DNA of 64,000 nucleotides, from contig JACATO010000980.1 in NCBI GenBank assembly GCA_018389105.1, positions 1,488,001 through 1,552,000 on the forward strand, given 5' to 3'. The notes beneath the pieces were generated by a model. The model was not told the origin of the DNA, did not search any database, and worked only from the letters and a program-made list of their open reading frames with translations. Source of the stretch: Nautilus pompilius (lineage: Eukaryota; Mollusca; Cephalopoda; Nautilida; Nautilidae). Positions within the stretch are counted from its first letter, which is position 1. The number at the start of each line of letters is the position of its first letter. The position numbers and the translations under genes were made by a program. Positions 49,940-61,307 of this stretch are shown here, in pieces.

Positions 49940-51866
49940 TAAAACCAAACCATCTTTCATACCGAAAGAAACTGGGAAAAGAAAAATTTCGTCAGTAGAA
50001 TTCGTCGTATACGTTTTTGCTGATAGAGGATGAGACTTATCATAATTAATGGCGTTTAGGTTAATGGTAATTTTAAACGTTCTGCTATTGGTAATATATG
50101 CGGAAGTTTGAATAAAGTAGGTAAGGTGCCTGTGTGTTGTGGGAATTCCCATCACCATGGGAAAAATCACAATGTCGGAAAAGACAAATAAAACAATTTT
50201 ATATCTTAACAGAAACCGTCTTGTTTTGTTGTTTCCGCTGTTACGGAACGTAGCAGTGCAGCACTAAGTTATGCTATAATTCAGAATAAATGTAATCCGA
50301 AAAAAAACAAATATTGATAGAAAAACCATATTTCGAGAAAGGACATTAGGCACCTACGTATATTTAAACTGTACAGAAAATTTATATGATTATAAAGTCT
50401 CTGTAACATGCATCGACATCACGAGCGGAGTAGCATGGATGGTTTACCTGGCTAGAGATCGCAGTGAAACAAGATGGCGTGACGGATCACCGAATTTATA
50501 AGCGGTTAGAGAATCCAGCCGGAGGCGGTAAGGTTGGCTCGTTAAATCTCACGCTTGCTTTGGTGTTGGGGAGGTCTCTCGCACCTGAAACAAGAGACTA
50601 CGCGGCGCGCCATCGGATTTGTTTGTAACTGACTCCCGGTCTCTTTGGCGGTTTTGTTCCCGCTAACCGTAACCCTAAAACTTCGGAAGCCGTTACGGCA
50701 GCCTACCCGACCAAACAGAACAGGTTCAACTGTAACTACTCGTCTAAACCTCTGAAAGCGGTACATTGTGCTCGTGTCGCATTCGGATCGCACAGCTACA
50801 CTTAATTGTGGACCGTTAGCGTTAAAGACGATTCAGCACACACACGCAAAAGGGGGGGGAGTTGGGACATCCCCAGGGAGCTGATGGTGATTTTAATTGA
50901 GCGATGAATCAGTCATGGTCAGCAACCGCCAAAAATTCTAATTTATTTATTTATTTTTTTTTAATGATCTCGTCTTTGAAATGCGCCATTGTTTCGACCC
51001 ACGCTAAAGTGTACGTTCCAGAGCTCTGCCAACAGACTTATTTTATTTCAGGTGTCGTCAACTTTGTGTTCCTGACAAAAGCTTTCGAGCTGACTCCCAC
51101 AACAAGGATCAAACATTGTTTTTAGTCTACTTAATTTTTGTAATGAAAAACCATCCCTCAGCTCTGACATCAGTTGTTGACGTAACGCGTCACTGTCTAC
51201 CACCACGTGACTTTCCCGACTCCAGCAGTTGTCGTTAAAAGAAGCACCAGAAAGTAAATTAGCTGGACTGTTTATTTAAAAAAAAAGTAAGTTATTTTGA
51301 TCGTTGAAAAAGAAAATAAAGGGATTAATTGATACAAAAGTAGAAAGGATTTAAAACCTCTCTCTCCATCTACCATCTTCGATGCGGAGTTTGGAGACAA
51401 CCGCTCTCTTTCCTTCTCTCTCATTGGCTATTTTTGAAGACGGTATCCCGATTTCCCGTCCATTCCACTGTTTGATATTTTCAGCCAAAGTTCTCCGAGG
51501 TCGTCCATCTCTCCGAATTTTTTCCCCCATTTGTCCAATTTAATGTTAAACTTTATACAACCTCGATTTCTCCAACCGCGATTATTATTATTATTATTGG
51601 CCAACGACTCTTTAGTGCCAAGGTGAAAGGCTCTGGCAACCCAGCTAAAATTCTGTTTAGCTGTGGGAGGATCTTCACGCTGACTGGGACAGAAAGCGAG
51701 GAAAACCCTTGCAATAAAGGGTTCGTTAAACCAAGTCGGTTTCCAATGGGGATCGATCTCGGACCCTTTTACACAGCAGTTCCGGTACGTTTCGGATTCG
51801 GAACTTATAGCTTGGACTTCAAAACATAAATAAAAATCTGGCAGCAAAAACAACAGGTTTACATTA
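49940..51866. other. Intergenic, nothing recognised
   Basis: No supported gene. A 141-codon minus-strand frame at 51,428-51,853 includes translated ATT repeat and shows no domain. Confidence 0.4.
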
Positions 51867-51908
51867 AAGGAAGCTTGTCATATATATATATATATGACAT
51901 GCTTCCTT
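51867..51908. repeat. 42-bp near-perfect palindrome with TA centre
   Basis: Arms of 21 bp match at 20 of 21 positions when inverted: AAGGAAGC-TGTCATATATAT on each strand, with T/A the single mismatch (51,875). The middle is a TA run, so the whole can extrude as a hairpin or cruciform. Confidence 0.93.
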
Positions 51909-54900
51909 AAAGGTTCGGGTGAGGTTTCCATGACTTCCATTGGCGGGTTAGGGTTCAGCTCAGTTTTGTAAAAATAATAAAAATAGAATATACATTAGAT
52001 TTTTTTATTATTGTTAAGAGTAAGTAGCCTGTAAATTTGTATACATTCTTAGCAAACAATAAAAATGTAAAAGTTTGCCTCTGTATCACGAATAAAAAAA
52101 AAAAAAAAAACGAACGAAGAAAACAGTATTCTTTCCTATCAGTAAAAACCGTCTTGGATCTCCAGAGAGGGCTGACGAAACGAATGGACCTGTCCCGTTC
52201 TTTGTTTTCCTTTAACTCTTATTGTTACATATCAAAATTCGCTTCGACGGGGGCTGTTTCAGAAAGTTGGCCCCCGTCCCACCAAAGGCCCGGTGCGAAC
52301 GTAAACCGTCGTCTCGCCTCAACTCACGGCACCTTCGGGCCAGCCCTTATTGTCGAATCGACGGTTAAGGATGGTTGTACTCTTAAGATTTACCTCTTCA
52401 AAGTCAGTATGACATTTTTACGGTGCTTCTCGGTCTTCATCTGGTGCAAAGAAGAAGTTTAAAAAAAAAGAAAAAGAGAAACGGTTTCGGTGAACTGGCA
52501 CAGCGCGCGACACAATAACGAAACTCAAATGTCTGAAAGCCGTAGACGGTTTCTATACACGCCGAATCACACACGGAAATCTTTAATTCGGCTCTTTCAG
52601 CCCATGTACCCAAAAAAAAACAAAAACAAAAAAAAAACCGTCAACAATCAAAGACACGTGCAAACACTTCTTTTCTTTTACAGTGCAGCTTTTTTGCAGA
52701 TACCCCCGCCCTCTAGTGTCGTCGGCTTACTATCTCGATGATAAACTCAGCGGCCAGTAGCCCCCAGTAATCTCCTGGTCGCAGAGCTAACGGTTTGCGG
52801 TCTGAGCCTTGTCGTCACCAATCTCGAAACTCGTGCGTGGAACAGAAAACCAGATGGAGAAAAACAAAGCAAAGGACAACTCGGGGATAAGATCTCTGAG
52901 GGGTGGGAGGGTTAAGAAACTTAGGCGAAAAGTATAAAAGAAACAAGTGCGATGATCGAGCGCTGCCGTCGTTTGTGTTTTTTTCTTCTTCTTTGATGGT
53001 CTTTCCCAGTAACTGTTCTTGCGTGCATCGTTTACAGGCCTGCAGGAAATCAACTCAGCCACGAACGCTTCTTCACAATGCCATGAAGACTCTAAGATTA
53101 AGACACAACATGGCCTCCCCCCACAGGCTCTTGTTGAATATCTGCGCTTCATTGTTTTCTTGTTTAAATCCTTTCTTTTTGTGGGTATTTAACAAAAAAA
53201 GTACTCTTCCTAATATTAATTTTAAAAAGCGTGTTATGTTTAATTACATTATATATATATATTTCATTTGCTCTCTACCTGTCAATACGCCATACTTTTT
53301 AAAATGTCGCACTTGTTTTTCCAACTCTCTCGCTATTTTTAAAGTTTCTTTCCTTCTTCCTGCGCATCAGTATTTTGTCGGGTTCTCAGCTGCCTACTTT
53401 CTGGAACTGGATTCCGGAAACAAGGTTAGGTCTCCTTGTAAGGTAATGCGGTTAGAAACGCATCAGATTACGGTATTAACTCGCATGAGCTTTCACGACA
53501 TAAAGCCGGTCTGTCACTATCTCGTATAAGTTTCTGGTAGTCACATAAACTGATGTAGTCCGAGAGAATGTTGAGAAAGAAGACCCGGGTACAGAGCAGA
53601 AGGAACGATTCTGCTGTCGTTAGCGGGGCATTTGGAGTTCTGAATGTAACTATGCGGGAAAATTTCTGTGGAGTAAATGAACAAAATCTGGCTGTAACGT
53701 TTCTGAAATCCTCCTTGTATATGGAAGATTTTTCATGGTCTTATCTAGGATAGTGTTTACGTCACTGCTCTAACTATCATTATTTTCATGAATTTTCAAA
53801 CGTCAGAATCTATCTTTATCACACACGTCTGTCCAAGCTTCTATTTTAAGGAACCCTGTTATCATAATGGCAGTTTTGAGAGCTGTAATAGTGGATAACT
53901 GATGACAATAATAAATTGAAAATTGTAATTTATATTCTATCATAGAAAAAAAATAAAACAGACTGTTTATTAATAAGTAGTTGCCATGCATAGCAATTCA
54001 ACCGAAAGATACAAATTAAAGACTCGATTAAAATAAAGAAGATAATTTTGTAATTTTATCTGTAATTATGTATTTTTAACGATTTTATGGTAATCCTTGT
54101 ATAACAGAAGCAACAGTACGTGTTGGACATGACTGAACTGGTACGTCAAAAGTCGTCTAAAAAGTTGGCTTCTTATTCTTTTGAAACAAACTACACCTTT
54201 AAATACGGGATCAATCGGATAACAACACGTGTGTCATCCGGACTGTCTGACTTACGCGTGAAAAGATTGCTAGTAATGATGGAAAGTGAAAGTAAGAACA
54301 CAAAAACCGACTGATCTTATGCTGTTGACAAAAATAACTAAGTCACTTTAAACTTGTCATTATTTTGTGCGCATGACTTTTCAGGGTTGGTCAGAACGTG
54401 TTCTTCACGGCAGAAGATTGCTGCACCGATAGTAGCGGTGACCGGGGTTGTTATTACCTCAGACGAGACCTTTCGTTAGCACGAACTACTTACTACCTCG
54501 TGGGACAGGAAAGTAAATTTATCAGGTGAACTGTGTTCGTTTACGTTTTTTTTTTTTTTGTTTTTTTGTTGTTGGACAGGCAGCGCTGCGTTAGGCAGTA
54601 CCCACCATCGAGGATTTGCTCAGCCAATTTCTCTCAACAAAAAATAATTATCCCACGCAGAGCAAAGCAAAACCTTCTCACACCGTGCAAGATTTCCAGT
54701 GCTGAATCATCAGTGGATAACACCACGTGCCAGCGAACCTTGTTCACTGCAAGGTGGACGTGATTATCTCCACTTGTCGGCTATTACGTATACAGCGGAT
54801 CAGGCAACGTGGAAACTGTGTTGGGGCCCATCGGTTTTAGCTGAGTAATATCCTAGTAGTCTAACTTTCTAAACTGCCACTCCGAAGTATGGATTTTCAG

Positions 54901-55965
54901 GACAAGAATTTCCGCTAATATACTCAACGATACTATTGTCTGAGCGTGTCAAAGTTCAAAGTTTTTGAAATCGAAGTTTTCAGTTTCAGAAGTTACTCCA
55001 TCACCTGCTGCCACACCTCACCTTTTGTTTCGGGCCCGCGGAATTGTATTTACCATTTGCTACCCAGTGTTTCGCGTGTTTTAGATTATCGGCAGTCAGT
55101 CGCTTTGGTTCCAGGTTTTTCGATTTTTTGATAATAATCTTAATTTGTTAAGTGCATTGTAATGCATATTAAAGGTCACGTATTGAGATTTCTCGGTAAG
55201 CGGACTTTGTTAATGAGGGCTGTAATATTCAGTTATCCGAGACGTTGAAAACGAAAGAATCTTCATTATCACAAAATTGAGGCTGGCTTCAAGAAAACAA
55301 GAAACTATGGAGCCGCATCGGAATAGGAGACGCTAGTTTACCCATCTCGAATAACGTGGGCGGGCGGATAAGGAAATAGAAGGGTTAAGCGATTTTCGTT
55401 TGCTTCGTGTTTAAACAAGGAAGAAGTTCTTCCATCCCAGGAAGCACTACCAGGACTTCTTGCCCTAAATCCACCGACTCGAAAAACCATACGTTTTCCT
55501 TTACTGCGAGCTTTGACATACATCTCCACAGCTTCGGAATAGCGCAGTTACAGCTCTCCTTCCATAAACTTCCAACGAAACAACTTTCTTCAGCGAGCCC
55601 TTTGCTGGGCAATCAAATAAACTTGTCCATTCCTTTCTCCGTGTTTTCAGACATAGAACTGGAATCGTTTTTATTTTGTAAACTTAAATTAGTTTATAAT
55701 TAAACAATTCAGATTTCAGAGTTTAGTTTACAATGACAAATGCATGGCTTTTTATTTGATTTTAGCTTATTTTTATTACATGAACTGTAGTAGACATCAT
55801 TACTATTATCATTAGTAGTAGTTGTTGTTGTATTGTTTTTATCGCTGTTGTTGATGTTTTTTTTTTTACTATCGCTGGAAATGTTTTGAATCCAACAAAT
55901 TTTATATTGGAGGATATCTCGAGCCTTTAACTTGCATTATAATTGTATTGATATAACAAAAATAG
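51909..55965. other. Intergenic, nothing firmly recognised
   Basis: No supported gene. The longest frame (52,903-53,529) lacks an ATG at its start and spans a TA repeat. The frame at 54,120-54,314 is not recognised. Confidence 0.4.
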
Positions 55966-56222
55966 ATAGATAGATAGATAGAGAGAAAGAGATATGACGT
56001 CAGTACAGACAGAGACAGAGAAAGATGACGTCAGTACAGAGAGAGCGAGAGATATGACGTCAGTACAGAGGGAGATATGACATATGTAGACAGAGAGATG
56101 ACGTCAGTACAGACAGAGAGAGATATGACGTCAGTAGACAGAGAGATATGACATAAGTAGACAGGGAGATGACGTCAGTACAGAGAGAGAGAGAGAGAGA
56201 TGGAGAAAGGAAGGAAAAGAGA
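55966..56222. repeat. GA array with 8 CRE-core units
   Basis: Starts with (GATA)n, then eight units of ATGACGTCAGTACAG type with GA-rich linkers. Six are exact TGACGTCA; two have decayed to TGACATAT/TGACATAA followed by GTAGAC. It ends in GA-rich sequence. Confidence 0.97.
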
Positions 56223-57379
56223 GAGGAAGACAGAGCAGATGAAGGCGGACTTTTAAATAAGCTATAAGAAATCATCAAACAAAATATGACGTGTACTTTA
56301 TCTTGCTGATCGCTTCAAAACAACAACAACAACAACAACACTACATTTGCTCGTGTAAATTTCATCTGATTGAAATAAAAATGCTTTCTTTCCCCAAGGA
56401 AGTTAGTAAAGTGAGAACTACTAGGGGGAAAACGTAGGTGAACAGATAGAGAACAAGAAAGTAGATGATCAATAACATATTGATTTTCCGAAATAAAACC
56501 TGATGCATTTTGGAAGATAAATCACGAAGTCGTTTTGAAGCATCTTCGTAAAACTTGGCGGTGAGTCCTGTGATATGTAGAAAGAAAAGAACTTACAAGA
56601 AGCCTCTAAAAACCAACAGCCGTAGTCAGGGCGACGGATGGCACCGCTAAAACTCGCCGTAGGGTTTAACAAACGCAACTCTTCTCCGAGATTGTGAGAG
56701 TCGAGATATCGATTCCGAGATGGTGAGATGGGTGGCGCTAAACCAGAGCCGAGAGGAGTTTCCTCGACGTCTGAAAGACGTTCCCCCCTCCCCAGTCCTC
56801 GGTTGATATTCGACGATCTTGTACGCAGCAGTGATAGTTGGGTATCTGCTATCTTATCGAGCAGTGCAGCTAAACGGGCAAATAGTGGTGGTGGTGGTAG
56901 TGGTGGTGGTGGTGGGGGGTCGGTCCTAAAATGTGGCCGACTGACTCAGTATACAAAATGATGTTTCTTAAATAGAAAAAGAAGTACAGAGCAGCAGCGA
57001 GCTTCGACCTTTGACCTTTTGATCGCTCGGTTCAGAGGTCTTAGACTCGTTCTGACATGTTTACACGCTCACACAAGAGGTGGTAATTAAAAAAAAACAA
57101 CAACAAAACAGTACATCCTTAGGGTAAGGCACTAACAAACAAACATAAAAATAGGGGGAGGAGGAAGGAAAGAAATTAAATCACAAGTCATATTTACACA
57201 TTTTACAGTAAGCAACAATAAGAAATAACCTGGTATATAATATAATGAGATCACAAACCAACAGGCGAGCATGAATGAATATGCGACTATGCGATTAGAA
57301 TCTCCCGCCTGGTGGCTGTGGACTGGACCACTTGTGGAACTTCATGCAGAAAATCACAATACATACATAGTCGTATTTA

Positions 57380-57410
<31 letters not shown>

Positions 57411-57657
57411 ATTCCTTTTGTACAATAATATCATGGTGCATAGTTTTTACGTAACCAACACAAATGACATGGTCAGTAATTATTTGTAAGTCCTTATTAA
57501 TTAAAGATGAATTTCAGTCTTGTCATGTTAACTTTCATTACAGATCTTAGAAATAATTATGTTCAAGACAAAGAACAACAACGAGAAGATCAAATAAATT
57601 ATTTTAAAAAGTATCTAGGCACAAAAACGCGTATTATTAATTAATTAATATATATTA
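56223..57657. other. Intergenic or 3' flank of the Ly6-like gene
   Basis: CAA run near 56,322-56,340, GGT run at 56,886-56,915, TG run at 57,381-57,402. The part next to 57,657 may be 3' UTR; I see no clear AATAAA in the minus strand. Confidence 0.4.
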
Positions 57658-57887
57658 TTATGCTGCAATGTGGATTAGCATCCAGATGAAGACAGGAAGA
57701 AAGAGTAGCCTGGTTGTGATGGAGGGGTATGGCGAACTGGCCACGTTACAGCCGTCGGTGTCGCATGTGTACAGACAACCGTTTATCCTCTCCTGCTGGT
57801 TGTTATTGTTACTGTACCAGATGTCGCCACAGTGCCGACCCCAGTCGCTGTCGCTGCAGTGCCGAACAAGAATACTACTCCCATCCT
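57658..57887 (-). CDS. Ly6/uPAR (quiver-like) GPI-anchored protein, last exon
   Basis: Terminal exon of a three-finger Ly6/uPAR-domain protein. After a good acceptor (TTATTTTTCAG above 57,887), two bases finish a split codon. Then follow LVRHCSDSDWGRHCGDIWYS, a short Asn-rich loop and INGCLYTCDTDGCN. The closing C-x3-C-x4-CN pattern is the hallmark of the Ly6 fold. The last residues (TTRLLFLPVFIWMLIHIAA) form a hydrophobic tail, as expected for a GPI-anchor signal, and the stop is TAA at 57,660-57,658. Arthropod quiver/sleepless proteins modulate potassium channels, but that role is only a family analogy here. The signal peptide and first fingers must lie on upstream exons at higher coordinates; I found none to the right edge. 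Confidence 0.8.
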
Positions 57888-58671
57888 CTGAAAAATAATA
57901 AAGAAGAGAGTACAAAGCAACAAGAAAGGTCAGAGGTCAGTTTTAAAGGTAGGAACACCGAAGGAAATAATACGACTCAATTTTAAACCCATCTGATTTC
58001 CGTGCAGCGCCATCTAGCGTATTAATTCCTGGCGCGCATGCAGCCACGCAAAAAAAATATATATATATAGAGAGAGAGAGAGAAGGAAAGAGGGTTTATG
58101 TTGAGAGCAGATTTAATCTATCAGCCGGGCTCTAGTTAACTTGGTAGTGAGAACATGAACCGCTTCCGCCTCCCAGTGGCTACTACACGAAGGCTGCCAG
58201 CCTCGCGCGGTTGCGACAGAAGCTGGAACGCCGGGCACGATGTCCGTGGATGGCAGGAAGAGCGATTGCGGCTTGGGAAATAACCCCTCCCCCACCAACA
58301 CAAGGATAGCGTGGTAACAGTGGAGTACGGCGCCGTCGCTATGGGCGGATACGGTCTCTGGTTTATCTCCCTTTATAGCCGCTCTGTTACCGGGGGTTGG
58401 GGTTCTGTGTAAACGTCAAATCCTCGGCCAGTCTTACCGCTGCGCGTTCCACGGGTTCGAAACCGTTAACTAGTTTTCAAAACCACTGCCGGCTGATCCC
58501 GTAACAAACCACGTACATCTAAGGTTGTTTTTTGTTTTTTTTTTTTAACCGACCGCGTGGGTTTAGTTCGGTTACTCCAGTTTCTTCGCCATCTTTGAAA
58601 AAAAAAAATAAAAAATAATTCTCTTAGCGTTTTTTTTTTTTTTTTATGTTGGAGATTCCGAAAATAACTAT
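57888..58671. other. Probable intron of the Ly6-like gene
   Basis: Contains a TA then GA microsatellite at 58,057-58,083 and T runs near 58,531 and 58,631. No upstream exon recognised. Confidence 0.4.
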
Positions 58672-58733
58672 CGACCGGCATTCGAACTCCGGCCTCCGAT
58701 CTTGCAGCCTACCACTAAACTATCGGCCGGTCG
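58672..58733 (-). repeat. Short tRNA-like sequence (pol III boxes)
   Basis: On the minus strand, CGACCGGC at one end pairs perfectly over 8 bp with GCCGGTCG at the other, like an acceptor stem. Inside are TAGTTTAGTGG (exact A box) and GAGTTCGAATGCC (near B box). The total of 62 nt is shorter than a tRNA and the arms do not fold into a full cloverleaf, so it is a tRNA-derived repeat or pseudogene rather than a working tRNA gene. Confidence 0.6.
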
Positions 58734-60359
58734 CTGCAGGGATGTCTAAAAATGCCAAGTTTGGCTCACTGCAATTTTCTTGCTAACTTAATAGCGATGT
58801 CAAGGATTTATTCATGGAAGGAACAAATCAATATCTGCAGATTTCTGCTCCCCATATATATATATATATATATGCTTTAGTTCATCACTTTTACGCTATG
58901 CCCTGTTGCCCGCCAGGGAGTTGCATACGGGAGAGTCGACTGAATATTCAAATGGTTTCTCAAGCCAACGCTTTCTAAATGCACGAAAGGCTTTGTTAAG
59001 TATCAGAGTTTTAAAATTCCACGACTACGATAGATGTTCATCCGTCTGTCATTGTTTGTACATCATCTCTTTTGTGACAATAGATGTAATCTTAACGATA
59101 ACATTAATCCCACTCATCTCCTTTTTGTTTTATTTCTGTCGTATGCAATGCACGTGAACTTTTGTTACGCATAAATCTAGATTAAATACCTTTTTTCTAT
59201 CTCACACGAAAATTTAGCGATTTATGATTTCTTCAGATACAGATATTCTTCGATAATCCCCTCTCCAGCTGCTAACAAACTTATGGGATGTTAAGAGAAA
59301 TTAACGGAAACATGTGACACGGAAATAAATGTTAGTTTTGCTATGCAAGTCTTTTTTATACTTCTTTCACGCTGCAAATATGTTTCATCGACACGAAGTC
59401 CTTGCAGGATTATTGAATAGAGTTCAGCATAGATCCACACGCTATGACTTCCCGGTCCGTTTATCTCGTGTAATCTCTGAAAACTACAATAAAACGATAA
59501 TAATAATTTTAGTTTTCAACCTTCTGACTTTTCCCTCTGTCATAATTCAAGCAACGCTTGGCTGAGAACGACTCTTTTTCATACTTTACATTGTGAATGT
59601 AAATATTTCCAAATAAACATTTGTAAGATGTTTTTAGCCTCTACTGTACTGACATCTCTTATCGTCGTTCTGTTTGGTCGACGTGATTATTTCCCCTTAC
59701 TTTCTGTTTCTTCTCCAGGGGAATCGGCATTTCTTCCGCATGATTTGGAGAGAGGTGCTACAATTGTCACGCGGAAGGTACCAGTCTCCCTAAATTTAAA
59801 TCGGTAATTAAGCAAATAACAACAATTTCTAGAAAGCCCGCGTTCTTCGCGACTGATTCTATTAAATTAAACGACTTTGAGCTGTCGGTCAGTTTTCTTT
59901 TCTTCCGGGAGAAAGTCGGTGAAAGGTCGATCAGTACAGTACCGCGCGGTCAATACGGCCACCCGCCCGCCCACAGACGGGTGGAGGTGATCCGAACCAA
60001 CAGGAAGCTTTGTTTCCTCTTCTTTCTTTCCCCCCTTTTTTGGCTTAATCGTGCGCTTAATCATCGAAGTGGTGCCATGAGTCCGGAAAACCACAACGGA
60101 AACAGTAGAAACGTCTGGATCATCGCTAAAAATAGATTAATTATATTAAAACATTAAGGACCCCCCCCCCAAAAGAAGGAAAATCGGAAGATGACTGATG
60201 ATGAAGGGTAAAGATAAATACCCGCGAGGTGGTACACAGACATTAGGAGGGATTTCTGCGGCTAGCGTTAGGGTGCTGCGGGTCCGTGGAAAGCTTCGTC
60301 TAGTAGGGCTGCTTCAGATAAAATAGGTTTTCTTTGTTGCTGTGTAATACGAAGCTGGA

Positions 60360-60362
<3 letters not shown>
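58734..60362. other. Intergenic or intronic, nothing recognised
   Basis: TA run at 58,853-58,873; no gene call. Confidence 0.4.

Positions 60363-60397
<35 letters not shown>
60363..60397. repeat. GT microsatellite
   Basis: About 17 GT units. Confidence 0.95.
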
Positions 60398-60398
<1 letters not shown>

Positions 60399-60514
60399 AG
60401 GGAGGTATTAAATGGAGTCGTGTACGCCTCCTGTAGTAGTGTTTACACATCACGTCAGAACAAAATCAATCTTTAGCCAACCTAGTCTCTGTGCTGTAAC
60501 CATGGTAATGCTGC

Positions 60515-60575
60515 TTGGCCGGTAGAGCAGTCGGTTTATCTCCCCCTCCCTGTTTCCTCCCACGCGTAAATGAAG
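60515..60575 (+). mobile_element. tRNA-like SINE head fragment
   Basis: TTGGCCGGTAGAGCAGTCGG resembles a tRNA D-arm/A box, followed shortly by CTGTTTCCTCCCACGCG. That is the same body block as at 5.58 kb and 9.59 kb, but here close to the head, as if the middle had been lost. Confidence 0.35.
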
Positions 60576-60939
60576 AAAAACAAGCAAACTTGCGGCTAGA
60601 AGAAATGCGATTAACTTCAATAAGCAACACCAGGTTTTTATCAGAAGCCGATAAACTAGAAGTGCAAAACAGTCGCGCTAGTTTTATCTCACCGCTCGCC
60701 ATCCATGTGACATGATGTAATAAGAGATAGCGCCCAAAGATTCGAGCGAACAGCTGAATTTTAAAACGTGGGACCACGGAAGATGCGGAAGATTCAAATA
60801 TACGGCGCAATTCTGATAATAGTGGATAATTTCAGGCGTGAAATTCCTCGTATGCGCGTTAAAATCTCACTAAATTACCATGGAAGTAGTTTATATATTT
60901 GATATTGTAGCCTTGTATTGCAATAGGCATATACGTATA

Positions 60940-61307
60940 GTATGTACGTGGTTTTGCTGTGGCTTACCCCCCCCCCTGATTTACAGCTCTGTCTGTCTGT
61001 CTGTCTGTCTGTCTCCTCCGGTTTCCTGATAACATTTGGTGCGGTGTTAACAGTCCCACGTGTGAATAACCAGATACCTCAAAAGCTGTATCATCTAACG
61101 GCGCGTGAAAGCGTTGTTTTGTTTACGTGTAGCATGTACGTGCTTTTGCTGTGGCTTATTCTGAGATTTTAAACACAGTCAGTCAGTCAGTTTGGCTCTG
61201 GTTTCCTGATAACATTTGGCGTGGTGTTAAAAGCCAGACCTGCGGAACGCCAATACCTTAAAAGATACCTTATCATTTAATCAATTGTCAACGCGTTTCT
61301 TTGTTGT
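60940..61307. repeat. Diverged 192-bp tandem duplication
   Basis: GTATGTACGTGGTTTTGCTG at 60,940 recurs as GCATGTACGTGCTTTTGCTG at 61,132, and TTTCCTGATAACATTTGG recurs at the same offset of about 180-192 bp. Copies differ by substitutions, a C run and the expansion of (TCTG)n in the first (60,988-61,013) versus (CAGT)n in the second. Confidence 0.85.

Noticed and set aside
51428-51853. 141-codon minus-strand frame
   Set aside because: It includes an Asn run translated from an ATT repeat, has no recognisable motif and no splice context.
52903-53529. Longest non-transposon open frame, 208 codons, plus strand
   Set aside because: It begins at GTG, crosses a TA microsatellite and poly-T stretches, has erratic composition and shows no domain.
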